64,000 nucleotides of DNA from Firmicutes bacterium CAG:24053_14 (GTDB taxonomy: Bacteria > Bacillota > Clostridia > Oscillospirales > Oscillospiraceae): the NCBI GenBank assembly GCA_001916715.1, contig MNSZ01000057.1:1-64000 (forward strand), written 5' to 3'. Of the stretch, positions 39,114 through 47,475 are shown one piece after another. The notes beneath the pieces are model-generated. The model was not told the origin of the DNA and did not search any database. It saw only the letters and a list, made by a program, of their open reading frames with translations. Each line of letters starts with the position of its first letter. Within the stretch, counting starts at the first letter, position 1. Made by a program: the position numbers and the translations under genes.

Positions 39114-40256
39114 TCACTTAACGCCCATCCATTTGGCAATGATCTTCTTCTGAATTTCGCTCGTGCCCTCAAATATCTCGGTGAGCTTTGCGTCGCGATA
39201 GAGCTTTTCGATGACGAATTCCTTGCTGTATCCGTAGCCGCCGTGCAGCTGTAAGCAGCCGCGCACGACCTCGTTGAGAACGTCGGAGGCGTAGTATTTC
39301 GCCATCGAGGAAAGGTGGGAAACGCGCTGGCCGTCATCCATCATGCTGGCACAGTTATAAACCATAAGGCGCGCTGCCTCGACCTTGGTCTGATATTCGG
39401 CGAGCTTGAACTGCGTGTTCTGGAACTGTGAAATGCGCTTGCCGAACTGCACGCGCTCTTTGGTGTACTTAACGGTCTGGTCTATCGCGTCCTGCGCCAT
39501 GCCGACGCAGACCGCCGAGATACCGAGTCTGCCTGCATCGAGGGTCGACATTGCGGCATGGAAGCCCTTGCCGATCTGGCCGAGCAGATTTTCGGCAGGA
39601 ACGTGGACGTTGTCGAATATCACCTCGGCCACGCTGCTTGCACGCATGCCCATAAGATCCTCGTTGCGGCCGATCGTTATGCCCTCGCATTCGTGCACGT
39701 CGATAAGCAGGCATATGGGGCTTTTTGTGCCGTCGGGAGCTTTGAACTGACAGTAGGTCTGGAAAAAGTCGGCCTCGCGCGCACCGGTGATAAAGGCCTT
39801 CGTGCCGTTGACGACAAACTCTCCGTTTATAAGCTCGGCGGTCGTCTGCATTCCGGCTGCATCGGAGCCTGCGCCGGGCTCCGTGAGCGTAAATGCCGAG
39901 CGCTTTTCGCCCTTTACCCAAGGAACAACGTATTTCTGCTTCTGCTCCTCGGTGCCGTAGTGAAGAATGGGGAAGCACATGTTGGTCTGACCGGAAACGG
40001 ATTTCGCGACCGGGCCGCTGGCCTTGGAAAGCTCCTCAACGGCAAGAACATAGTGAACATAGCTACTGCCGAGGCCACCGTATTCCTTCGGGATAACGAT
40101 GCCGCAGAAGCCAAGCTCGTGCATTTCCTTCAGCAGCGGTTCAACGCTGAAAAGCCCCTTGTCGATCTCCAGCGTGTGCGGACGAATGCGCTCGTCGGCA
40201 TACTCTTTGTATATCATTTGCAATGCGCGTTCTTCTTCTGTAAGAACGGTGTTCAT
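39114..40256 (-). CDS. Acyl-CoA dehydrogenase
   Basis: 380 residues, full length. Family signatures: IPKEYGGLGSSYVHYVLAVEELSKAS, AFTLTEPGAGSDAAGMQTTA, ITGAREADFF, the DAGRLGISAVCVGMAQDA helix, and the C-terminal LQLHGGYGYSKEFVIEKLYRDAKLTEIFEGTSEIQ containing the catalytic Glu segment. With ETF it either oxidises an acyl-CoA or, in anaerobes, reduces an enoyl-CoA (as in caffeyl-CoA or acryloyl-CoA reductases). The substrate cannot be read. AGGAGG precedes ATG 40256. First gene of the leftward acd-etfB operon, divergent from an AAA+ regulator. Confidence 0.93.
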   Translation of the reverse strand: MNTVLTEEERALQMIYKEYADERIRPHTLEIDKGLFSVEPLLKEMHELGFCGIVIPKEYGGLGSSYVHYVLAVEELSKASGPVAKSVSGQTNMCFPILHYGTEEQKQKYVVPWVKGEKRSAFTLTEPGAGSDAAGMQTTAELINGEFVVNGTKAFITGAREADFFQTYCQFKAPDGTKSPICLLIDVHECEGITIGRNEDLMGMRASSVAEVIFDNVHVPAENLLGQIGKGFHAAMSTLDAGRLGISAVCVGMAQDAIDQTVKYTKERVQFGKRISQFQNTQFKLAEYQTKVEAARLMVYNCASMMDDGQRVSHLSSMAKYYASDVLNEVVRGCLQLHGGYGYSKEFVIEKLYRDAKLTEIFEGTSEIQKKIIAKWMGVK

Positions 40257-40287
40257 AGAATAAACCTCCTGTAGTGGATTTGACAAT

Positions 40288-40316
40288 ATAATATCAAGCA
40301 GATAGACTGCAGGCAA
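40288..40316 (-). promoter_or_regulatory. Sigma-A-type promoter for acd-etfB
   Basis: Minus strand TTGCCT, 17-nt spacer, TATTAT. No -24/-12 element is visible here, unlike the neighbouring enoate reductase operon. Confidence 0.75.
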
Positions 40317-40328
40317 TATTGACTTTGC

Positions 40329-40420
40329 GTTGAACATATTTGAACACTTATGTATAAATGTGTTGAACATATTTGGCGGAGAGATTATAATATGAAATGA
40401 GATGTGCAAAAATGTTCAAC
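40329..40420. promoter_or_regulatory. Repeated operator GTTGAACATATTTG between acd and its regulator
   Basis: Two direct copies of GTTGAACATATTTG at 40329-40342 and 40362-40375 (33 nt apart, about three helix turns) plus an inverted half site ATGTTCAAC at 40412-40420. The first lies just upstream of the acd -35; the second overlaps the -35 of the regulator's own promoter. This fits activation of acd with negative autoregulation. Confidence 0.65.
40363..40391 (+). promoter_or_regulatory. Sigma-A promoter for the divergent AAA+ regulator
   Basis: TTGAAC, 17-nt spacer, perfect TATAAT; the -35 is embedded in the second operator repeat. Confidence 0.8.
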
Positions 40421-40434
40421 AAGGAGACAGCAAC

Positions 40435-42384
40435 ATGAATGATCTTCCGAAAAATGATGTTCTGAAAAATTTAAAGCAGCAGTTTTTAAACGGAAATCTG
40501 GTCGAATACGACCATAAGTATGAAAAAACGGTTGCCTCGTGGGAGAAGTCACGCGCCGCCGGCGCCGATGCTCACGCAGTGCGCCTGGGCGAGGATTGCC
40601 GCGATCTGCATGTGTTTGACAGGATAGACGATATATCAAAGTGCCACCTCGCATATTTCCGCGACTACTATGAAAGCCGCAGCACGGCACTTGAGCGTAT
40701 GGGCGGAGCGATGTTTTATCTTGATACGCAGCTTGTTGCGTTCCACAAAAGCGGCAGTGCCGCGCTTTTGAAGGAGCTTAAAGCAAAGGGCCTGCGTATC
40801 GGAACGCGGTTTTCCGTTGAAAATGTCGGCGTTTTTGCCGGAAACACCGCGCCGGAAAAGCCCTTTGTTACCTGCTTCAGTGCAGGGCAGGGGCACTATT
40901 GCGATCTGCTCACGCCATATGCCTGCATTGCCCGCTATGGCGAAACTTCGGCAGGCCCCGGATTTCACGCGGTGACGGTAATATTTCTGCCGCTGGATAA
41001 ATGCTTTAAAAATTCGCTCAATTCGGCAGCTTTCATGCTTGAAGCGGGCGACTTCACCTATAAGAACCGAATACTGTATCCGCACATAGAACGCAGGTTT
41101 CACCTGCTTGAACAGTCGGTGCAGTGCAGCACGGATATAACGCTGCTGGTTGATGATACGGGCGTTGTGGTTTTTGCCAACAGCAGGTTTGAAAATGAAT
41201 TTGATATGCACATAACCTCTATTATCGGCAAGGCTCTGCGCGACAGCCTTCCTGAGCTGTCATTTGTTATGAAAGCTCTGCGCACCGGTAAGGAGATATC
41301 TGCTGGTAACATTGCCCTCGGCAGCACGGGAAAGCGCTATTATGTCGAATGCCTTGCCATAAAGGAAAATGACAAGGTGATCGGTCTCAAGGTGTCAATA
41401 AAAACGGCAGAACAGATCAGAAAGTACAGCGCCGGAGCGCAGCGCAATAACGCAGTATATAATTTTCAAGATATAATCGCCGTCAGCTCCGGAATGAAAT
41501 TGGTCAAAAGCGAGGCACGCACAGCGGCGGCAAGTCCGGCGAACGTGCTGATAACAGGGGAGTCCGGCACGGGAAAGGAACTTTTTGCACAGGCTATACA
41601 CAATGCAAGCCCTCGCTTTGCCGGGCCGTTTGTGCCAATAAGCTGCGGAGGATTTTCGCGTGAAACGGTTGATTCGATACTGATCGGGACCGAAAAAAAT
41701 CCCGGCAAATTCATTCAGGCAGACGGGGGAACGCTTTTCCTTGACGGAATATCGGAAATGAGCCAGGACATGCAGAGCTTTTTGCTGCGCTTTCTTGAGG
41801 ACGGCATCGTAACGCCGATCGGCTCGCGCCGCAGTGTGCAGACAGATGTGCGCGTTATTTCGGCGGCAGGCAGCGAGGTACTGCAAAAGGTGAAGGACGG
41901 CTCGTTCAGACTTGACTTATATTACAGGCTGAACGTTCTCCGCATTGATCTTCCGCCGCTGCGCGAGCGGCAGGCAGACATGCAGGAGCTGAGCAATTAT
42001 TTTGTAACACTGCTGTCGGCCGGATACGGAAAGAATATTTTCAGCGTTTCGGCGGAAACCGTCGAACGCTTCAAGGCAAATTACTGGCCGGGCAATCTGC
42101 GGCAGCTGCGCAATATAATTGAGCGCAGTCTGCTAAAAGCAGAGGACGGCCGCGAGCTTGAAATAAGCGATGTCTGCGACGATTTCGGAGGTGAGCAGAC
42201 TGCGGTGAAGTCGCAGGAGCAGGGACGGACCCTCGATATGCGCGATGCCGAAACGAACAGAATACTCGACGCTCTGCTCAAGCATAATGGGAATAAGGCA
42301 AAGACCGCGCGATACCTCGGTATGTCGAGGGGAACTCTCTACAATCGCCTACGTGAGCTCGAGGCCAACGGCATAGTGTTGTGA
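40435..42384 (+). CDS. NtrC/AcoR-like AAA+ regulator lacking the sigma-54 contact loop
   Basis: 649 residues, same layout as the regulator at 30668: N-terminal sensory region, PAS-like domain at about 230-325 (LLVDDTGVVVFANSRFENEF), AAA+ core with intact Walker A GESGTGKE (375-382), and a Fis-type HTH (NKAKTARYLGMSRGTLYNRL). However, the GAFTGA loop is missing: where relatives read ELFGYxxGAFTGAxxxGxxGxFE this protein has ILIGTEKNPGKFI. Walker B is LFLDG instead of LFLDE. It is thus unlikely to remodel sigma-54 holoenzyme or hydrolyse ATP normally, and probably works as a classical regulator at sigma-A promoters, like TyrR-type variants. AAGGAG precedes ATG 40435. Confidence 0.9.
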   Translation: MNDLPKNDVLKNLKQQFLNGNLVEYDHKYEKTVASWEKSRAAGADAHAVRLGEDCRDLHVFDRIDDISKCHLAYFRDYYESRSTALERMGGAMFYLDTQLVAFHKSGSAALLKELKAKGLRIGTRFSVENVGVFAGNTAPEKPFVTCFSAGQGHYCDLLTPYACIARYGETSAGPGFHAVTVIFLPLDKCFKNSLNSAAFMLEAGDFTYKNRILYPHIERRFHLLEQSVQCSTDITLLVDDTGVVVFANSRFENEFDMHITSIIGKALRDSLPELSFVMKALRTGKEISAGNIALGSTGKRYYVECLAIKENDKVIGLKVSIKTAEQIRKYSAGAQRNNAVYNFQDIIAVSSGMKLVKSEARTAAASPANVLITGESGTGKELFAQAIHNASPRFAGPFVPISCGGFSRETVDSILIGTEKNPGKFIQADGGTLFLDGISEMSQDMQSFLLRFLEDGIVTPIGSRRSVQTDVRVISAAGSEVLQKVKDGSFRLDLYYRLNVLRIDLPPLRERQADMQELSNYFVTLLSAGYGKNIFSVSAETVERFKANYWPGNLRQLRNIIERSLLKAEDGRELEISDVCDDFGGEQTAVKSQEQGRTLDMRDAETNRILDALLKHNGNKAKTARYLGMSRGTLYNRLRELEANGIVL

Positions 42385-42407
42385 TCGTAGTTGTGATCGT
42401 AATAAAA

Positions 42408-42440
42408 CACGGAGACGCATTGCGTCTCCGTGCTTGTTTA
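42408..42440. terminator. Terminator between regulator and decayed gene
   Basis: CACGGAGACGCA / TGCGTCTCCGTG with a minimal loop, then CTTGTTTAG. Just before it the 12-mer GTTGTGATCGTA is repeated in tandem across the regulator stop codon. Confidence 0.7.
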
Positions 42441-43121
42441 GGCTTTGCTTGTTGACTTTTGCGGCGGATCATCGGACGGGCGGTCTCCTCTGCCAAAACC
42501 GTCGCCACCGTCGGGATGAGTACCGTGCTGCATGCCTCCGCCCATACCGCCGCCAACGGTGGCGGTTCCGGTCTGCGCAGTCGATGCTGCTGCGCTGCTG
42601 TCGCCGGCATACAAACTGTAGCTGCTGCCGGATTCAAGCTCTGCTGACGAGAAGAAAACATATGCTGCGTCGCAGCTTGCCGCAGCGCTGTGCAGTTAGC
42701 CTCCGTCGGAGGATTTGATGCTCAAAACGTCGCCCTTCGAAATAAGCTGACCGGATGCTGAGAAGGTGACATATGCCTGCTCGGCGTTTATGCTAAGCCC
42801 CATGCCATTGGACGCGCCGGCAGCGAGCACCGTACCGCCTGAGATGCTAAGCGCTCCGTCGGCGTCGAGCGGCTGATTGTCGGCCTTGTTTGCCGTCCAC
42901 ACGGCGACTGTTCCGCCAGATATATTTAGCGTACCGTTTGAGTCAAAGCCGTCGCCCTCGCTCGAATAGGCGTTTATCGTGCCGCCCGAGATGTTCATGG
43001 AAAGGTCGTAATTTGAAAGGTCGGATTTTGCCGCGTTCAGGCAGTCGTCGGATGACAGAATTGAGATATTGCTGGATAGCACATTCAGCTCGGCTGCCTC
43101 AAGTCCTTCATAGCATTCTGC
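42438..43121 (-). pseudogene. Remnant of a Cthe_2159-like carbohydrate-binding beta-helix protein
   Basis: Reading leftward from about 43121, the frame encodes repeats characteristic of the secreted carbohydrate-binding (Cthe_2159) family: CYEGLEAAELNV, ISILSSDDCLNAA, MNISGGTINAYSSEGDGFDSNG, LNISGGTVAVW, LSISGGTVLAAG. At 42696-42698 a TAA interrupts the frame, but the same frame continues with AYVFFSSAELESGSSYSLYAGD and a Gly/Asp-rich tail to a stop at 42438, exactly as intact relatives end. So the gene has lost its 5' half, including the signal peptide, and has an in-frame nonsense codon. Confidence 0.8.
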
Positions 43122-43451
43122 GAGGTAAGACCTAAGGCGTTTATCGGATATGACCGTATGGCGTTCTCGGGCATTGAGCAGCCTGAACTGCGTATTACTT
43201 TCGACACAAATTTGCGCTTTCGCACGGATGAGCTTGATCTGCGACTCGGTTCTCACGGCGCGCCGCTGCTGATGCCGGATGAGGTGCTTATGGAGCTGAA
43301 GATCCCGGGAGTGTGGCCGATGTGGCTGAGCAGGCTTTTGTCCGAAACCGGCGCATTCCCGACATCGTTTTCGAAAATCGGCCATTGCTATAAAAACAGC
43401 ATCCTCAGGGAGACTGCAACGAATGATAAGGAGGGATCCGACTGTGCTTGA
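43122..43451 (+). pseudogene. C-terminal remnant of a VTC-domain (polyphosphate polymerase-like) protein
   Basis: From about 43122 rightward the frame reads EVRPKAFIGYDRMAFSG, then ELRITFDTNLRFR, LDLRLG, DEVLMELKIPGVWPMWLSRLL and ETGAFPTSFSKIGHCYK, the C-terminal third of bacterial VTC-domain proteins, which are nearly always encoded directly before a DUF4956 protein. The N-terminal two thirds with the tunnel lysines are missing, replaced by the reversed remnant of a carbohydrate-binding gene. Stop at 43449-43451 overlaps the DUF4956 start. Confidence 0.8.
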
Positions 43452-44106
43452 ATCCATAATATCTTCTCAGCTGACGCTGTCGGCATTTTTGATATGCACG
43501 TTCACATCCATTGTCCTCGGCGTCGGTATCGCGCTTGTCGGGATGTACCGCTCGCGGTCGAGTCAAAGTTATGCGGTCGCGCTGGCGATACTTCCGGTGG
43601 TCGTTCAGCTCGTCATCATGCTCGTAAACGGAAACGTAGGCGCCGGAGTTGCAGTCGCAGGTGCGTTTAGTCTCGTAAGGTTCCGCTCGGTTCCGGGAAC
43701 CGCGCGCGAGATAGGCGTGCTGTTCATGGCGATGGCCGTCGGCCTTGCAACAGGCATGGGCTATGTCGGCCTTGCGGTCATATCGTTCGTGATCATCTCG
43801 GCCGTTATAATGGCGCTGACTGCGCTCAATTTCGGCAAGGGCAAAGCCGAGGAGCGCACGCTGAAAATTACCATACCCGAAAATCTTGACTACGAGGGCC
43901 TGTTTGACGATGTCTTTGCCGAGTATACCAGGTCAAATTCGCTCGTGAAGGTCAAAACCTCGAATATGGGAACGCTTTATGAGCTTGAATATCGAATCGT
44001 TTTAAACGGCGATAATGTGCCGAAGGATTTCCTCGACGCCCTGCGCTGCCGAAACGGAAACCTCAATATCACCTGCGGCCGTGAGGAGCAAAAGGAGGCG
44101 CTGTAA
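43444..44106 (+). CDS. DUF4956 membrane protein
   Basis: 220 residues: three or four N-terminal membrane helices (ALVGMYRSRSSQSYAVALAILPVVVQLVIMLVNGNVGAG), the conserved GAFSLVRFRSVPGTAREIGVLF loop, and a cytoplasmic C-terminal domain. The family is found with VTC polyphosphate-polymerase-like proteins and CotH or carbohydrate-binding proteins; its own role is unknown. GTG 43444 is chosen because AAGGAGGG lies 8 nt upstream; the ATG at 43423 lies before that site. The gene itself appears intact although both partners are broken. Confidence 0.85.
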   Translation: MLESIISSQLTLSAFLICTFTSIVLGVGIALVGMYRSRSSQSYAVALAILPVVVQLVIMLVNGNVGAGVAVAGAFSLVRFRSVPGTAREIGVLFMAMAVGLATGMGYVGLAVISFVIISAVIMALTALNFGKGKAEERTLKITIPENLDYEGLFDDVFAEYTRSNSLVKVKTSNMGTLYELEYRIVLNGDNVPKDFLDALRCRNGNLNITCGREEQKEAL

Positions 44107-44231
44107 ATGTAAAAGAGCATGTAAGATCTCATGCTCGGCGAATACGTAAAAACACACATCCGATTTCTACATATTTTTTGCAACATTGCAGAGAATATAA
44201 CCGTACAACAAAAATACGGAGGATCATAGAT

Positions 44232-44768
44232 ATGAAAGCAACAGGGATAGTAAGGCGTATTGACGATCTGGGCCGGGTTGTTATCCCGAAGGAGATACGC
44301 CGCACAATGCGTATTCGCGAGGGCGACCCGTTGGAGATTTTCACGGATCGCGACGGTGAGGTCATATTCAAAAAGTATTCCCCAATTGGTGAACTGGGCG
44401 ATTTCGCAGCGCAGATATGCGACAGCCTGCACCGCTCGACCGATGCAATAGCTGCGGTTTGCGACCGCGACAGCATTATTGCCGTTTCGGGCGCATCCAA
44501 GCGCGATTTTATCGACAAGCGAGTATCGCCGGCGCTTGAACGCGTTATGGAATCGCGCGGCAGCGTGCGCTATGACGGCACCGAGCCGATGCACGTCATT
44601 GACGGCGACGAGCGCTACTATGTTTCGGTCGCATCACCCATCCTAAGCGAGGGCGATATACTCGGCTGCGTGGTATTCGTGAGCCAGAATGCATCTGCCG
44701 GCAGCGACATTGAGTTTAAGCTTGCGCAAACGGTGGCATCCTTCCTCGGCAAGCAAATGGAAAGCTGA
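44232..44768 (+). CDS. spoVT: Stage V sporulation protein T (AbrB-like regulator)
   Basis: 178 residues. AbrB/MazE-type swapped-hairpin DNA-binding domain MKATGIVRRIDDLGRVVIPKEIRRTMRIREGDPLEIF, then a GAF-like domain ending VASFLGKQME. SpoVT tunes forespore (sigma-G) gene expression and spore coat/germination in Bacillus; conservation here argues that the organism sporulates. GGAGG precedes ATG 44232. Monocistronic, between a small hairpin (44115-44136) and a strong terminator. Confidence 0.93.
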   Translation: MKATGIVRRIDDLGRVVIPKEIRRTMRIREGDPLEIFTDRDGEVIFKKYSPIGELGDFAAQICDSLHRSTDAIAAVCDRDSIIAVSGASKRDFIDKRVSPALERVMESRGSVRYDGTEPMHVIDGDERYYVSVASPILSEGDILGCVVFVSQNASAGSDIEFKLAQTVASFLGKQMES

Positions 44769-44798
44769 AAAAAGCAGACGCTCGGCGTCTGCTTTTTT
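44768..44798. terminator. Bidirectional terminator after spoVT
   Basis: AAAAAAGCAGACGC-TCG-GCGTCTGCTTTTTT, serving spoVT and the convergent large gene. Confidence 0.95.
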
Positions 44799-44821
44799 AC
44801 ATATTTGATATCAACGTTCGC

Positions 44822-47401
44822 TCAGACCTTTGCGAGGAAGCACTCCTGACTTTCGACTTCCGAATAGAGGATCGCATTGCCCTCGCCGAGGTCATACACG
44901 CTTATAACGTCGGCGATAGGGTCTGCGGCATCGGCCTTAAGGAGCTTTGCATACACATCCTCGCAGCCGGAAAACCGCTCTTCGTTAAAAACGCAGCCGT
45001 CCTCGCCCGGATAGAGCGCAGCGTAAAACGTTCCGGCCTCGACGAGATCCTGGAAGAAGTGGCTGCCGTAGCTAAGCTCTGGACGCAGTCCGTGCGAGCT
45101 GTACGCAAGTTCGGCGATGCAGTCGAAGCGGTTTATCTCCATGAAATGTACCGGCACGCCGAGACTCGGAGTGGTCGTTCCCCAGCGCCCGGGGCCGAGC
45201 AGGATAGTGCCCTTGTCACGCAGGAGACTGTTAAGCTCTCCGAGCCTGCGCGCAACCTGATATTTGCGCTGCTCCGGCAGGGCAAGATAAGGCTCGACCT
45301 TGACCATGATGGCATATCTGATCGGCAGGCACACATTGCCGCCCATGAAGTTGCCCTCGGTGCGGAAGTACAGCTCCTTGATCTTAGGCATGACTCCGGA
45401 TGAGCCCACGCCGCGTGTCTGAAGCGGACGGCACTGGAGCAGGTTGACGCGGTAATTGCCCTCGGCGTCAAAATTACAGGCGTACTCGATATCGACGGGG
45501 TAATCGTACTTCTCTTCGAGAATGCGCATCGTTTCGGCCATGACTGCGGCGAAGTCCGTGTTTCCGAGAAGCTTGCGGAAATTGAGGATATCCGGAGCAT
45601 CGGAGGCGCTCAGACCCATTTCGCGCAGTCTTGCGGCGGTGGGGTAATCCAGTTCCATGAACAGCGTCGGATCTGCCTTGAGATCCCTTTTGTCGATGCT
45701 GTCAACGCTTATCGTCTCAAACTCGTTGTCCTTGAGTCCGATAACGTCCATCTTATGCTGTGAATACTTGTACTCATCGCCATAAGCCACCATCGGCGGT
45801 GCGGTGGGATTATCCATATTCAAAAGCCGCGCATAGTCGTCGGCCTCGCGATCGACCGCGCGCGTACCCATGCCGAAAACAAGGCGCAGCATGCCTTTGT
45901 TTTCCGATGAAGAGTTCTGCTTGTTGAGATAAAGATTTTTTGAATGCCCCACGCCGGCAATGTGCGGATAGTAATAGTCGCCGTGAACGTCGCCGCACAC
46001 TCGCATGACCAGCAGAGCCATCTGCTCATCGCGGTCAAGGAGGTTTCGCTCTGCGCGGTATTTGATCGCGTCCGGGTCGACGGTGCTGGCGTAGACCTGC
46101 TTGACCGCACGCTCAAAATCGTCGTAGCGCTCTTTCAGGCTGCCCTGATTTGGGCAGAAAACACTCTCATATTTTCCGGCGAAGGCGTTGCCGAAGCCGT
46201 CCTCAAGAATGGAGCTTGAGCGCACGATTATAGGCGACTGGCCGAAATATTCGAGCATGGACATGAACTGCTCCTTGATACTGGGCGCGAATGTGCCGTT
46301 TAGCAGCAGCTCGCGTATGTCGGGAGCGTACTTGAGATAGTCCTCGGCCTCGATCATTCGTATTCGCGAGCCCCACAGGCCGCTCTGCACGGCGTAGGTA
46401 TAGAAAACGTCCGCGCCGATATAGTACGAATCGTGCGGCTCGATCCGAGAGTTGTACAGCTCCGGAGCTTCGTCGCGCAGAATGTTGCGCGCAAGCAGCA
46501 TGCCGGCGGCCTTGCCGCCGATGCAGCCGGTGCCGATCTCGCGGTTTTTTATGTACATAAGATCCTTCATGGAGAAGTATTTGCGGCACAGGGCAAAGCG
46601 CGTCGGCTCGTTGCCGAGCAGGCAGCGCATGATGTTTTCTTTTAAAAGCATGCTCTCGGCGTCGGTCGGCTCGCGCCCGTCGGCGACGGAGTCAAACATG
46701 CTGTCCCAGCAGTCGCGGCGCTCGCCGGTCTGGGTGAAGCGCTCGAATATGGCATAGGTGTCGGCGCTCGAGGTGAGCGTGCGCCATTTTGAGCCGGTTA
46801 TTTTAAGAGGAAAGTAGGTCGTCGTTGTGTTGCGGCCGCGAACCTTTACCGGATGCATGTAAACGCTGCCGTCGAGAGTGCGGATGTTGACAAGCAGCGG
46901 CGCTTCCTTGCGGATGCGCGAGATAGTCTCGTAGGTGTGCTTTTCATAGTCTATCGGCTGATAGGCTATCGCCTGGCGGCGTATGAGAAACGGGTTTATC
47001 AGCAGGAAAAAGTTCGAGATCATAAGGTCCGAGAACCAATAATTTTGCAGATCCGACAGGCAGTCGAACACGAAAAACGTACCCATAGGCTCCTTGTCGA
47101 TTATTCTGTGAACCTGCACTGCGAAGGTCTCGAAGCCCACTCGCGGATCGAGCCCGTACTCCTGCACATTTGCGCCGCCCTCGCAGAGCGCGGCTGCGTC
47201 CATGATCTCTTCGTGGTCGGCAAAGCGTATGTATGCTATGCGCTTGCCCTGACGGGCGATGTTGGTTACAAATCTCGTTGCGACGTACATATAGTCGCTG
47301 ATGTGCTCGCACTGCCAGACAACGGTATCACCGGGGCGCAGAAAATCTATAGCCTGGTCAAGGCCGTCTATGCCGGTGCTTATGCGGCGCTCTTTATCCA
47401 T
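44822..47401 (-). CDS. PEP/pyruvate-binding domain protein with KaiC/RecA-like N-terminus
   Basis: 859 residues. Residues 1-220 start RRISTGIDGLDQAIDFLRPGDTVVW, the pattern of KaiC/RadA-like ATPases, but the Walker A lysine is missing, so this part looks non-hydrolytic. The central and C-terminal parts hold the ATP-grasp PEP/pyruvate-binding domain of PEP synthase and PPDK (IGTGCIGGKAAGMLLA, PIIVRSSSILEDGFGNAFAGKYESVF, VNLLQCRPLQTRG). The phosphohistidine swivelling domain and the PEP-binding barrel are not apparent. It may therefore be a phosphotransferase or nucleotide-dependent regulatory enzyme rather than a PEP synthase. AAGGAGG precedes ATG 47401. Confidence 0.75.
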   Translation of the reverse strand: MDKERRISTGIDGLDQAIDFLRPGDTVVWQCEHISDYMYVATRFVTNIARQGKRIAYIRFADHEEIMDAAALCEGGANVQEYGLDPRVGFETFAVQVHRIIDKEPMGTFFVFDCLSDLQNYWFSDLMISNFFLLINPFLIRRQAIAYQPIDYEKHTYETISRIRKEAPLLVNIRTLDGSVYMHPVKVRGRNTTTTYFPLKITGSKWRTLTSSADTYAIFERFTQTGERRDCWDSMFDSVADGREPTDAESMLLKENIMRCLLGNEPTRFALCRKYFSMKDLMYIKNREIGTGCIGGKAAGMLLARNILRDEAPELYNSRIEPHDSYYIGADVFYTYAVQSGLWGSRIRMIEAEDYLKYAPDIRELLLNGTFAPSIKEQFMSMLEYFGQSPIIVRSSSILEDGFGNAFAGKYESVFCPNQGSLKERYDDFERAVKQVYASTVDPDAIKYRAERNLLDRDEQMALLVMRVCGDVHGDYYYPHIAGVGHSKNLYLNKQNSSSENKGMLRLVFGMGTRAVDREADDYARLLNMDNPTAPPMVAYGDEYKYSQHKMDVIGLKDNEFETISVDSIDKRDLKADPTLFMELDYPTAARLREMGLSASDAPDILNFRKLLGNTDFAAVMAETMRILEEKYDYPVDIEYACNFDAEGNYRVNLLQCRPLQTRGVGSSGVMPKIKELYFRTEGNFMGGNVCLPIRYAIMVKVEPYLALPEQRKYQVARRLGELNSLLRDKGTILLGPGRWGTTTPSLGVPVHFMEINRFDCIAELAYSSHGLRPELSYGSHFFQDLVEAGTFYAALYPGEDGCVFNEERFSGCEDVYAKLLKADAADPIADVISVYDLGEGNAILYSEVESQECFLAKV

Positions 47402-47425
47402 GTCTTTTCCTCCTTGCGTAGTGAA

Positions 47426-47462
47426 AAAATGCGCAGGCCGCCGGAGCAATGCTCCGGCGGCC
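47426..47462 (-). terminator. Terminator of the two-component/htrA operon
   Basis: GGCCGCCGGAGC-ATT-GCTCCGGCGGCC on the minus strand, followed by TGCGCATTTTTT. Confidence 0.82.
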
Positions 47463-47475
47463 GTTACTGCCTGAT

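Noticed and set aside
42278..42661. Leftward 127-codon frame over the end of the AAA+ regulator and the decayed gene
   Set aside because: It is out of frame with the beta-helix remnant, which has clear family similarity in another frame.
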